Part shown: piece after piece, positions 42,602 to 50,922 of the stretch
Numbering within the stretch: the stretch's first letter is position 1
How the letters are laid out: each line of letters opens with the position of its first letter
Assembly (NCBI GenBank): GCA_046328115.1
Contig: JAXLXE010000001.1
Coordinates: 2,542,001-2,606,000, forward strand
Reading direction: 5' to 3'
DNA: 64,000 nucleotides
DNA from: JAXLXE01 sp046328115
GTDB lineage: Bacteria > Chloroflexota > UBA6077 > JACCZL01
Translations under genes and position numbers: made by a program
The notes under the pieces: model-generated
What the model saw: the letters and a program-made list of their open reading frames with translations, nothing else
Databases searched by the model: none
Told to the model about the DNA's origin: nothing

Positions 42602-43825
42602 TTAGCCCAGATGTTTCGCGGCCGAGTCAGACTTTCGCAATCGATCGTAGAAATAGTGCACCGCACGATCCACCACGGTCTCCCGCGGGCTAGCACCCCA
42701 CCCCGTTGGTGCCGCGCCGTCGTGGCCCCAGCGGGTCTCACGATTTCGGTCTCGCTGGGTGATGCGACGCAGCGGCCTCACAAAGGAGCCAACCAGCCGC
42801 GACATCGTGCTGGAGACCGCCGTTCCGGGCGGCGCCTTGTAGAAGGGGGCGAACTTGTCGGGGAAGCCCGGCATGGTGCAGCCAATGCAGGGCCCGCCGG
42901 TGTTCATGCAGCCGCCCATGTGGTTGATCGCGCCGCGCGACGTGATGTTGCACTGCACGACCGGGCCCCAGCAGCCCACCTCAACCAGGCACTCCTTCGC
43001 ACCGTAGTGCTCGGCAAAGGTGCCTTCCTCGTAGTAACCAGCCCGCGTGCAGCCGCGGTGCACCGTCTCGCTGAACAGCCAGGCCGGCCGACCAAGCTCA
43101 TCGAACTCTGGCAGCGGACCCAGTCCCTGCAGGAAGAGGAGCGTGGCCGCGATGGTCTCCGTGATGTTGTCCCCAATGGGCGAGCAGCCGGGGATGTTCA
43201 CCACCGGCAGTCCCAGCGCGCTCCGGTAGTCCGCTCCCAGAAAGTCCGTCACGCTCATGGCACCGGTCACGTTGCCGAAGGCGGCTGGAATCCCGCCCCA
43301 GGTTGCGCAGGTACCCACCGCGATCACGGCCGCGGCGCCGGGCGCCAGCCGCCGGAGCCACTCCGCGGAGGGGATGTGTCGGTGCTCTCCGGTGGACGGA
43401 TCTAGCTCATCGCCAACCGCGGACCAGTAGCCATGCTGTCCCGCCGCCAGCCGCTCGTCGGCCACGGAGCCCTCGTACAGCACCACGTAGGGCCAGCCAA
43501 GCTCACCCTGCCAGGCTCGAAACATCGGCTCAATATAGGCATCGCCGGACTCCACCTGCAGCGCCGTGTGGTGGAGCGCCACCTGCGGCACCCCCGGCAG
43601 TGAGCCCGTGAGGAGGCTCTCCACGCTGGGAGACGTCGCGCCAGCTACGCCAATCGTGCAGCCGTCGCAGCTCATCCCTGCCAGCCAGAACGCGTGCACC
43701 CGCTCGAACGGACCGAGCTTCGTCGCCGGCCCAACGCTCGCCGCGTGTGCAACGGCAACGTCCTCCATGGAGGCACCGGCCACATTGCCCACTTGAGACA
43801 TCACGCGCGCGTGCGTCGTGCTCAC
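42602..43825 (-). CDS. [NiFe] hydrogenase small subunit
   Basis: Carries the Fe-S relay from the Ni-Fe site. 407 residues from GTG 43825 (AGGAGG about 10 nt upstream). Proximal-cluster region: WLAGMSCDGCTIGVAGATSP and VGTCATWGGIPAAFGN, with VNIPGCSPIGDNITET. Medial/distal: HRGCTRAGYYEEG, CLVEVGCWGPVVQCN and GGCMNTGGPCIGCTMPGFPD. No Tat signal or C-terminal TM, so the enzyme should be cytoplasmic and need another protein to reach the membrane. Similar by memory to actinobacterial-type (group 1h) small subunits. Starts 48 nt after the CooC-type gene. Confidence 0.92.
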   Translation of the reverse strand: MSTTHARVMSQVGNVAGASMEDVAVAHAASVGPATKLGPFERVHAFWLAGMSCDGCTIGVAGATSPSVESLLTGSLPGVPQVALHHTALQVESGDAYIEPMFRAWQGELGWPYVVLYEGSVADERLAAGQHGYWSAVGDELDPSTGEHRHIPSAEWLRRLAPGAAAVIAVGTCATWGGIPAAFGNVTGAMSVTDFLGADYRSALGLPVVNIPGCSPIGDNITETIAATLLFLQGLGPLPEFDELGRPAWLFSETVHRGCTRAGYYEEGTFAEHYGAKECLVEVGCWGPVVQCNITSRGAINHMGGCMNTGGPCIGCTMPGFPDKFAPFYKAPPGTAVSSTMSRLVGSFVRPLRRITQRDRNRETRWGHDGAAPTGWGASPRETVVDRAVHYFYDRLRKSDSAAKHLG

Positions 43826-43873
43826 AGGAATCGGTCCTCCTTGTTGATGTTATTCGGCTACGTTGCGAGTCGG

Positions 43874-44668
43874 TTACGTCGACTCGTCGGCCAGGCGCGA
43901 CTCAATCGTCGTGGCAAGCCCGGCCACCGCCGCCACGGCCTGGCAGGCGGGCGCGTGATCGATCAGCGCCACACCGCGGACGTCCGCGGCGGTCACCTGC
44001 TCATCGAACGGCACGATCGCGATGACGTCGATCTCGCGCCGCGCGCAATACTCGCGCACGGCCGCGTCGTCACGCTCCGACCGCGTCTTGTTGGCAACGG
44101 CCCACACGTGCTTGACACCAAGCTCCCGTGCCAACGGCGCCAGACGGGCGGTGGTCTCCAGCGAGCGGAAGTAGGGCTCGGTCACCATCACCACCGCGTC
44201 CACCGTGCGAACGGTGCCCCGCGTCATGTGCTCGATCGAGGCCTCGGTGTCTAGGAGCGTGACCTCGTTCGGACCACCCGGGCCGAGGTCTCCCACCAGG
44301 CCGCGCACGGCGGCATGCTGGCCGCAGAGTCAGCCGCGCCCGGCCCCCAGGAGGCCGGTCATCACCATCACGTCCACGCCGTCCGGTCCGGTCGCGCCGT
44401 ACTCGTGCACCACGTCAGCCAGCGGCTTCGTGAGGTGCAGTGTGGCGCCGCCGGCGGGATCCTGACGCTCCTCGAGCACCTCTTCCCGGGGCACCCGCCG
44501 CAGCCGCTCGCGGGACGACTCGCTGAGCCCAAGCGCCACGGCGAGGTTCGGGTTCGGATCGCAGTCCAGGGCCGTCACGTGTCGGCCGCGGCGTGCCCAC
44601 GTCCTGGCCAGCGTGGCAGACAGCGTGGTCTTACCAGAACCACCCTTGCCAACCAGCGCCACTCTCAC
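43874..44668 (-). CDS. CooC-type nickel-insertion ATPase, candidate selenoprotein (TGA at 44330-44332 = Sec113)
   Basis: MinD/CooC-family ATPase. Start GTG 44668 (GAGG upstream), 264 residues if the TGA is read through. VRVALVGKGGSGKTTLSATL holds the deviant Walker A, ALDCDPNPNLAVALGL the Walker B region; the second half has EASIEHMTRGTVRTVDAVVM and VWAVANKTRSE. Around the TGA the frame reads GAGRG-*-LCGQHAAVRGLVGDL, where homologues have GxGCxCGxHAxVRG: the stop replaces the first Cys of the CxC metal site (Cys112/Cys114 in CooC1 of Carboxydothermus, as I recall). The fdhA gene shows this genome uses Sec. First gene of the hydrogenase operon. If not Sec, it is a point-mutated pseudogene. Confidence 0.75.
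44296..44332 (-). promoter_or_regulatory. SECIS-like hairpin after the CooC-type TGA
   Basis: After TGA on the minus strand, CCAG-CAT-GCCGC-CGTGC-GCGGC-CTGG folds into a 4-bp plus 5-bp stem with a CAU bulge and a CGUGC loop. The bulged U (15 nt after UGA) and the loop GU (22-23 nt) resemble the E. coli fdhF layout (14 and 20-21 nt). A competing GCGGC/GCCGC hairpin also exists. GC-rich DNA makes hairpins common, so this alone is modest support. Confidence 0.45.
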
Positions 44669-44721
44669 CAGTCCACCTCGTCGGGATCGCCGCGCCTCAA
44701 GGGCGGGACAGCGCCTCGGTT

Positions 44722-44742
44722 GGTTCGATACTATCACGAACC
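44722..44742 (-). promoter_or_regulatory. Dyad overlapping a -10-like box upstream of the hydrogenase operon
   Basis: GGTTCG-ATACTATCA-CGAACC is a perfect 6-bp inverted repeat with a 9-nt centre. Read on the minus strand the centre contains TAGTAT, a fair -10, with TGAAAC 17 nt upstream as a weak -35. It lies 54 nt upstream of the CooC-type start, so a repressor bound here could block the operon; the winged-helix protein in the operon is one candidate. Confidence 0.4.
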
Positions 44743-44815
44743 GGCGCAAGGTTTCAGCCTGGGAGCGCGCCGTCGTCTCGGCAAACGGCGACACTCGACA
44801 TGGAGACGGGGCGTG

Positions 44816-46531
44816 ATGCGTACGACAACTCGTGTTTTCCGTCTGGGAGCGGCGCTAGCCGCGTCCTTCATCGTGCTCTCTGGCTGCGCGCCGGCCCGGC
44901 CCGCTCCCGAGCCAACGCGTGCCCCAGCGCCACCGGCCACCTCGGCCCCAACGGCCGCACCCAAACCCGCAGATGCACCCGCTAAGCCCACCGAGGCGCC
45001 CAAACCCGCCGAGGTAGCGAAGCCCGCGACGCAGCCAAAGCGCGGCGGCACGATGGTGGTGGGCACGGGCAACGACCCCGGGCAGTTCAACCCGGGTATC
45101 ACCACCGCCGGCGGCACCCACCTGGTGACCGGCAACATCTACAACGGGTTGCTCACGCTCGACGAGAAGTTCGACCCCAAGCCAGACCTCGCCGAAAGCT
45201 GGACCGTCACACCAGATGGGAAGACGTACACGTTTAGGCTCGCCAGCGGCGTGACCTGGCATGACGGGAAGCCGTTCAGCTCCGCCGACGTCAAGTTCAC
45301 CTTCGACGAGATCCTCCTCAAGTTCCACGCCCGTACGAAGGCCGGACTTGAGACGGTGCTGGACGGCATCGACGCGCCGGATCCCGGCACGGTCGTGATG
45401 CGGTTCAAGCAGCCCTACGGCCCGCTGCTGCAGCGGCTCGACGTGGTGGAGGCGCCAATCCTGCCGAAGCACGTCTACGAAGGCAGCGACCCACAACAGA
45501 ACCCCGCCAACCAGAAGCCTGTAGGCACCGGACCGTTCAAGCTGGCCGAGTACCGCAAGGGCGAGCTCGCCCGTCTGACGCGAAACGAGAGCTACTTCAA
45601 AAAGGGCTACCCGCTGCTTGATGAGCTGGTCTTCAAGATCATCCCACAGGCCAACACCGCCACCATCGCATTCGAGCAGGGAGAGGTGGACTATCTGTGG
45701 TCCGTGAATGGCGCGGACGTCGGGCGCCTGAAGGCCATGAAGGACATCTCCATCGCCACCACCAGCGCCGGCAGCGGCGGCTCCAACTGCCAGGAGACGC
45801 TGGTCTTCAACCTGCGCAAGGCGCCGTTTGACAAGCTGGAGGTGCGCCAGGCGTTCGCCCACGCTATTGACCGCCAGCAGATCCTGGAGCAGGTGCGCTT
45901 CGGGCTTGGCCGGGTCGCCATCAGCCCCATCTCCAGCAGTCTTGGCTGGGCGCACAACCCCAACGTCATTAAGTACCCACGTGACGTCGCCAGGGCGGCC
46001 AGCCTGCTAGACCAGGCCGGGCTGAAGCCGGACGCCAACAAGTCGCGGCTAAAGGTTACCTTCACCCATGCCACGCAGTACGTGAAGATCGGCGAGGTGA
46101 TGCGCCAGAACCTGGCCGAGGTCGGCGTGGACCTGGAGCTCAAAACCCTGGAAGTGAACGCCGCCAATGAGGCGGTGTACATCAAGCAGGACTTTGAGCT
46201 GGGGATCGCCTCCTACTGCAACGGGCCGGACCCAGAGATCGGCGTGACCCGCGCCTACGTGTCAAGCAACATCAAGCCCATCCCGTTCGCAAACGGCGCC
46301 GCGTACGCGAATCCCAGGGTGGACGAGCTGTTCAACCAGGCCGCCAGCGCCGTGGATCGCGGCCAGCGCACAAAGCTCTATGGCGAGATCCAGGACATCA
46401 TCGTGAAGGACCTGCCCTACTGGTGGTTGGTAGAGACCGACCAGGTTCGCGCGATCAAGAATGAGTACCACGATCTCTTCATCTGGAGCGGCAACCTGGC
46501 CGAGCGCACCTGGTGGGAGAAGGCAAAGTAG
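44816..46531 (+). CDS. ABC solute-binding lipoprotein, family 5 (peptide/nickel type)
   Basis: 571 residues from ATG 44816. Signal peptide and lipobox: GAALAASFIVLSGCAPARPA, then a Pro/Ala/Lys-rich linker. The SBP core reads GTMVVGTGNDPGQFNPGITT, WTVTPDGKTYTFRLASGVTW and NQKPVGTGPFKLAEYRKGEL, typical of DppA/OppA/NikA proteins. Followed by two permease genes, but no ATPase. Divergent from the hydrogenase operon, so nickel uptake is possible, as is peptide uptake. Confidence 0.88.
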   Translation: MRTTTRVFRLGAALAASFIVLSGCAPARPAPEPTRAPAPPATSAPTAAPKPADAPAKPTEAPKPAEVAKPATQPKRGGTMVVGTGNDPGQFNPGITTAGGTHLVTGNIYNGLLTLDEKFDPKPDLAESWTVTPDGKTYTFRLASGVTWHDGKPFSSADVKFTFDEILLKFHARTKAGLETVLDGIDAPDPGTVVMRFKQPYGPLLQRLDVVEAPILPKHVYEGSDPQQNPANQKPVGTGPFKLAEYRKGELARLTRNESYFKKGYPLLDELVFKIIPQANTATIAFEQGEVDYLWSVNGADVGRLKAMKDISIATTSAGSGGSNCQETLVFNLRKAPFDKLEVRQAFAHAIDRQQILEQVRFGLGRVAISPISSSLGWAHNPNVIKYPRDVARAASLLDQAGLKPDANKSRLKVTFTHATQYVKIGEVMRQNLAEVGVDLELKTLEVNAANEAVYIKQDFELGIASYCNGPDPEIGVTRAYVSSNIKPIPFANGAAYANPRVDELFNQAASAVDRGQRTKLYGEIQDIIVKDLPYWWLVETDQVRAIKNEYHDLFIWSGNLAERTWWEKAK

Positions 46532-46578
46532 GGCCTGGGCAAGGACCGCGGTGAGCGCCACGCGAGAGGGATGACGCC

Positions 46579-47538
46579 ATGCGCTACGCGCTTCGCCGCG
46601 TGCTGCAGGCCATCCCACTCCTCGCGGCCCTCCTGGTCCTGAACTTCGCGCTGGTCCACACCGCGCCGGGCGACCCCATCTACGTGCTGGCCGGCCAATC
46701 CGGTGACGCGGCCTATTACGCCGAGATGCGGAGCAAGTTCGGCCTGGATCGCCCACTGTGGGAACAGCTTCTCCGCTACGGCCTGAACATCGCGCGCGGT
46801 GACCTGGGTCACTCGTTCGCCTACGCCCAGCCGGTCCTCCAGGTCATCCTTGGCCGCCTTCCCGCCACACTCTTGCTGATGGTGACCGGCCTGGGGCTGG
46901 CGACCTGTGTAGGCGTCAGCCTGGGCGTTCTCGCGGCTACCCAGCGGGATCGGCCGATCGATCATCTGATCGGTCTGGGCACGCTGATCGGGGCGTCCAT
47001 GCCATCGTTCTGGCTTGGCCAGGTCCTCATTATCGTGTTCGCCGCCAATCTCGGCTGGATGCCGGTCCAGGGCATGTCAAACGTGCGTGGCGGCTACACG
47101 GGTCTGGCCTACGGACTGGACGTGGCCTGGCATCTCATCCTGCCAGCCGCGACGCTTGGGATCCTCCAGCTCGCGCTCGTCACCCGCATCACGCGCTCAG
47201 GCGTTCTCGAGGCGCTTGCAGAGGACTACACCCGCACGGCGCGCGCCAAGGGCGTGCCCGGCCACACGGTGGTCACCCGCCACGCCCTGCGGAACGCGCT
47301 CCTGCCCGTCGTCACGGTCATCGGCGGCTACGCCGGCACCTTGATCGCGGGGGCCGTGCTCACGGAGATCATCTTCGCCTGGCCGGGCATTGGCCGATTG
47401 ATCTACGACGCCACCCTGTCGCGAGACTATCCGCTCTTGATGGCAACCTTCCTCATGGTCTCGGGCAGCATCGTGGCCGCCAACCTGATCACGGACCTGC
47501 TGTACACCGCGCTCGATCCGCGCATCCGATACACGTGA
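46579..47538 (+). CDS. ABC permease, DppB/NikB type
   Basis: Inner-membrane permease with six helices, 319 residues from ATG 46579. RVLQAIPLLAALLVLNFALV and LVHTAPGDPIYVLAG at the N-terminus and the EAA loop EALAEDYTRTARAKGVPGHT, plus YAGTLIAGAVLTEIIFAWPG, are hallmarks of the DppB/OppB/NikB family. Partner of the DppC-like permease, which it overlaps by 4 nt. Confidence 0.93.
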   Translation: MRYALRRVLQAIPLLAALLVLNFALVHTAPGDPIYVLAGQSGDAAYYAEMRSKFGLDRPLWEQLLRYGLNIARGDLGHSFAYAQPVLQVILGRLPATLLLMVTGLGLATCVGVSLGVLAATQRDRPIDHLIGLGTLIGASMPSFWLGQVLIIVFAANLGWMPVQGMSNVRGGYTGLAYGLDVAWHLILPAATLGILQLALVTRITRSGVLEALAEDYTRTARAKGVPGHTVVTRHALRNALLPVVTVIGGYAGTLIAGAVLTEIIFAWPGIGRLIYDATLSRDYPLLMATFLMVSGSIVAANLITDLLYTALDPRIRYT

Positions 47539-48377
47539 AGCGGGCACCCCGCGCGACCAGCGCGCGTTGGCTGACGCTACGAAACGCAGCCGGCGGCGCG
47601 CTGCTGCTGGTCCTCCTAACGTGTGCGTCCGCGGCCGGAGTGCTCGCTCCCGGTGATCCGCTCCGTCCGGCCGGCCCGCCCCTGCGGCCACCGGGCCAGA
47701 TCTATCTGCTCGGCACCGACGATCTCGGCCGCGACGTGTTGGCCGTCCTCATCCACGGCAGCCGGCTGTCGCTCCTGGTCGGCGGGCTGGCAGCGTTCAC
47801 GTCGGGAGTGCTCGGGACCCTTGTGGGCGGAGTCGCCGGCTTCATCGGTGGAAGGACCGACGACCTGCTGATGCGGCTCACCGAGGCGGTCCAGGTGGTG
47901 CCGCGGTTCTTTTTGGCGTTGATCGTCGCCACGCTCTTCGGCCCCAGCGCACTCATGATCGCTCTGCTCCTGGGCCTGACGTTCTGGCCCACCTCGGCAC
48001 GCCTCTTGCGCGCCCAGATCCTGTCCGTCCGAGCGCGCGAATACGTGGCGGGCGCACGCGCGGCGGGAGCCACCGAGACGCGCATCTTTCTGCGCCACGT
48101 CCTGCCGAACTCCATCTCCGTGGTCGTGGTGTCCACTGCGCTCCAGGTTGGGGCCGCCATTCTCGTGGAGGCCGGCCTCGGCTTCCTCGGACTGGGCGAC
48201 CGCTCCGTGGTGAGCTGGGGCAATCAGCTCAACGGCGCGCAGCCGGTCATACGGATCGCCTGGTGGGCGGCCGTCTTTCCCGGCCTGGCGATCACGCTGA
48301 CCGTGGTCGGGGCAAATCTCGTGGCAGACAGCCTGAACGACGCCCTGGACCCGCGCGCCCGAACGTCTTCACGCTAG
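47535..48377 (+). CDS. ABC permease, DppC/NikC type
   Basis: 280 residues. APGDPLRPAGPPLRPPGQIY then LLGTDDLGRDVLAVLIHGSR is the DppC/NikC entry motif; the EAA loop is SVRAREYVAGARAAGATETR. GAAILVEAGLGFLGLGDRSV and WGNQLNGAQPVIRIAWWAAV are also typical. Forms the channel with the upstream DppB-like protein. No ATP-binding gene follows; it may be elsewhere. Confidence 0.93.
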   Translation: MKRAPRATSARWLTLRNAAGGALLLVLLTCASAAGVLAPGDPLRPAGPPLRPPGQIYLLGTDDLGRDVLAVLIHGSRLSLLVGGLAAFTSGVLGTLVGGVAGFIGGRTDDLLMRLTEAVQVVPRFFLALIVATLFGPSALMIALLLGLTFWPTSARLLRAQILSVRAREYVAGARAAGATETRIFLRHVLPNSISVVVVSTALQVGAAILVEAGLGFLGLGDRSVVSWGNQLNGAQPVIRIAWWAAVFPGLAITLTVVGANLVADSLNDALDPRARTSSR

Positions 48378-48547
48378 CGGAACCCAAACCACAGCCACGA
48401 GCGTCGTAGTGGAGGACGCCCGTGCGCAACGAGGGGTACGGCCGATCGTCCATAGACAGAACCGAGTGCACCGCCGCGCGTTTCGTTAATAACGCGCGTT
48501 GGGGAGGGGGCTGCGATTTCGGCTGGGTTCTGCGGAGGAGCACCGGG

Positions 48548-49480
48548 ATGACCATGAGCTGGACTGGCCGCGCTGGTGGGCGGCGTACTGGGGCCGCGCT
48601 GCGCGGCATGATGTTCGGCGCGGCATTGCTTGCTGCCACAGCCCCGCTGGCGACGCCGGCCTGGGCCTCCGGCGGCACAGACCACGCCCTTGCGCCCCTC
48701 GTGCAGGACAAGAAAGATAAGGGCGGCGAGAAGTCCGGCGGCAAGGGTCTGGAGATCCTGGAGAAGCTGACCAGCGAGGTCGGTGGCGGGCTCAGCGACG
48801 CCCTCAACGGGGGCGCCGGCAGCGGTCTAATTGACGAGCTCAAAGACAAGTTGGGCGAGAAACTCGGCGACGGCGCGCTGGGCGACAAGCTCGGCGGACT
48901 GCCCGGGCTCAGCGGTGGGAACGGCCTACCCATTCCCGTGCCCGGCGGATTGAACGGCATCCCGGTGGTCGGCGGCCTGGTGGGGAAGCCTAACCAGGGT
49001 GGTCCGGTGCCGCTGTACGCGCCGGTGATCCCCGGCGTGCTGTACCGCTCCGCCCAGCCCAGCGTGGCCAGCTACCCGTGGCTACGCGACCAGGGCATCA
49101 AGTCCGTGGTCAACCTACGGCTGGAGCACGACGATGACGCGGGACAGCTCGCGGCCAGCGGCATTGACCGCTACCTGAGGATCCCCATCCGCGACTTCAG
49201 CCCACCCACCGATGCCCAGGCTGACCAGTTCCTGGCCTTCGTGAATGACCAGCAGAACTGGCCCATCCTGGTCCACTGCAATCTCGGCGTGGGCCGCGCC
49301 GGCACCATGTCCGTCCTGGCCCGCTACGCGCTGCAAGGCGTGCCCATCAAGGACGCCTACATGGAGTCGCTGATCTTTGGTGGCGGCCCGTGGGCGCAGC
49401 TTAGCTGGCTTGAGCGATGGGCAAAGGGCCACGCCCCGGGCTCTTACAACACCCCTATCCTGCCTGTCCCCACCCGCTAA
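48548..49480 (+). CDS. Secreted dual-specificity-phosphatase-like protein
   Basis: 310 residues from ATG 48548 (GGAGGAG 8 nt upstream). Signal peptide MMFGAALLAATAPLATPAWA, then a Lys/Gly/Leu-rich low-complexity segment of about 130 residues, then a DSP/PTP domain: GVLYRSAQPSVASYPWLRDQ, GIKSVVNLRLEHDDDAGQ and the catalytic loop VHCNLGVGRAGTM (C-x5-R with Cys nucleophile). A general-acid Asp may be in IPIRDFSPP. Likely dephosphorylates proteins, sugars or lipids outside the cytoplasm. Confidence 0.8.
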   Translation: MTMSWTGRAGGRRTGAALRGMMFGAALLAATAPLATPAWASGGTDHALAPLVQDKKDKGGEKSGGKGLEILEKLTSEVGGGLSDALNGGAGSGLIDELKDKLGEKLGDGALGDKLGGLPGLSGGNGLPIPVPGGLNGIPVVGGLVGKPNQGGPVPLYAPVIPGVLYRSAQPSVASYPWLRDQGIKSVVNLRLEHDDDAGQLAASGIDRYLRIPIRDFSPPTDAQADQFLAFVNDQQNWPILVHCNLGVGRAGTMSVLARYALQGVPIKDAYMESLIFGGGPWAQLSWLERWAKGHAPGSYNTPILPVPTR

Positions 49481-49515
49481 CCACAGCCTGATCGCGCGCC
49501 GACGACCGACCGCCC

Positions 49516-50922
49516 CTACCGGGAGCGGTCGGCCGTGGGTGTGGCGAGGGCGTGGTGGGTGCCGCGCGGAGGCGAAACGGCCTCATGGTGCGAATGATCG
49601 TGGTCATGCTCTGGCCCCTCATGGTCCTGCTCGTCCGCGTGGTTCCGGCCGGTCCCTAGCTGGACGGTGTCCGGCGGGAACAGCAGATCCATGGTCCAGT
49701 CCACCGCCACGCGCACGCGGCGCTCCAGGCTTGGCAGCTTCAGCCAGTAGACGGTCCGCCACATCCAGAAGGCTAGGAAGCCCGAGAACCGCCAGCGCTT
49801 GATCTCGGCGACGGCCGTGTTGTGGCCCAGCACGGCAAGCTGGCCGATGGTGTCGAACACGAAGGGCTTTCGCTCGCCCACTCCGAGCGAAGCGGCCACG
49901 TTGTGGGCCGCCACCGCCGCCTCGCGGATCGCGTGCTGCGCCGTCGGCGGATAGGCCTTCCCTGTGCGCCGGTCGGGAATCGACGCGCAGTCCCCGAGGG
50001 CAAAGACACCGGGGTATTCCGGCACCTCCAGGTACTCGTTCACCACCAGGGCGCCACGCTGATCGCGGGTGCAGCCGACACCATCCAGCACGGGGCATGG
50101 CGATGTGCCGGCCGTCCAGACGAGCGTGTGGGTCAGGATCTCCTCACCATCGCCGATCGTCACGGAATGATTCGTGGCCTGGCTGACCTTTGTCGACAGT
50201 CGGACCTCCACCCCGCGCTCTTCCAGGTTCTTTCGGGCGTACTCAGCAAGCTCCGGTCCCACCTCCGGTAGCAGCCGTGGCCCCGGATGGACCAGGAGTA
50301 CCCGCACTTCGTTCAGGCTGATCGAGGGATAGAAGCGCAGTGCGCGGTCGATATACGACTCCATCGCGCCACACAGCTCGGCCCCAGAGAAACCGCCGCC
50401 CGCGATAACAAACGTCAGCAGGCACCGACGCTCCTCAGGATCCTCGATCAGCTCAGCTTGCTCCAAGACGGACAGGACGTGGTCGCGGACTGTCTGCGCG
50501 TCCGCCATGGTCTTCAGCGCAAATGCGTTGTCCGCTACGCCGGGCAGATTGCGATAGTTCGTGACGGACCCCAACGCCACGACCAGGCGGTCGTATCCGA
50601 GCGACATGGGCTCGTGCGACTGGGGGTGCTCCAGGTGTACCGCCTGGAGCTGCAGATCGATACCGCGCACCACACCCTCGCGAAACTCGGTGCGCTTGAG
50701 AAATCGACGGATCGGGTTCACGATGTGGCGCGGCTCGATGCCGCCGCCCGCCACCTCGGACAACATGGGCGTGAATAGCGCGTAATTGTCCCGGTTGACC
50801 AGGGTGATCTGGACGTCTGCACGGCGCGCCAGCAGCTTCTCGAGCTTGAGCGCCGTGTTCAATCCGGCGAATCCGCCACCCAGGATCAGGACGCGCTGCG
50901 ACTCCATTCCGCCCTGACTCAT
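49516..50922 (-). CDS. ndh: Type II NADH:quinone oxidoreductase (NDH-2)
   Basis: FAD enzyme passing electrons from NADH to quinone without proton pumping. 468 residues: RVLILGGGFAGLNTALKLEK (first Rossmann fold), NRDNYALFTPMLSEVAGGGI, TFVIAGGGFSGAELCGAMES (NADH-binding fold), VFALGDCASIPDRRTGKAYP and QHAIREAAVAAHNVA. The C-terminal helix region WMWRTVYWLKLPSLERRVRV probably binds the membrane. The last ~40 residues are His/Asp/Glu-rich (EGPEHDHDHSHHEAV), unusual for the family. Overlaps the ROK kinase gene by 4 nt. Confidence 0.92.
   Translation of the reverse strand: MSQGGMESQRVLILGGGFAGLNTALKLEKLLARRADVQITLVNRDNYALFTPMLSEVAGGGIEPRHIVNPIRRFLKRTEFREGVVRGIDLQLQAVHLEHPQSHEPMSLGYDRLVVALGSVTNYRNLPGVADNAFALKTMADAQTVRDHVLSVLEQAELIEDPEERRCLLTFVIAGGGFSGAELCGAMESYIDRALRFYPSISLNEVRVLLVHPGPRLLPEVGPELAEYARKNLEERGVEVRLSTKVSQATNHSVTIGDGEEILTHTLVWTAGTSPCPVLDGVGCTRDQRGALVVNEYLEVPEYPGVFALGDCASIPDRRTGKAYPPTAQHAIREAAVAAHNVAASLGVGERKPFVFDTIGQLAVLGHNTAVAEIKRWRFSGFLAFWMWRTVYWLKLPSLERRVRVAVDWTMDLLFPPDTVQLGTGRNHADEQDHEGPEHDHDHSHHEAVSPPRGTHHALATPTADRSR

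Noticed and set aside
43874..44668. Treating the CooC-type gene as two genes or a simple pseudogene
   Set aside because: Not excluded, but the TGA falls exactly on a conserved Cys, both halves are intact and the genome has another Sec gene, so Sec is the better reading.
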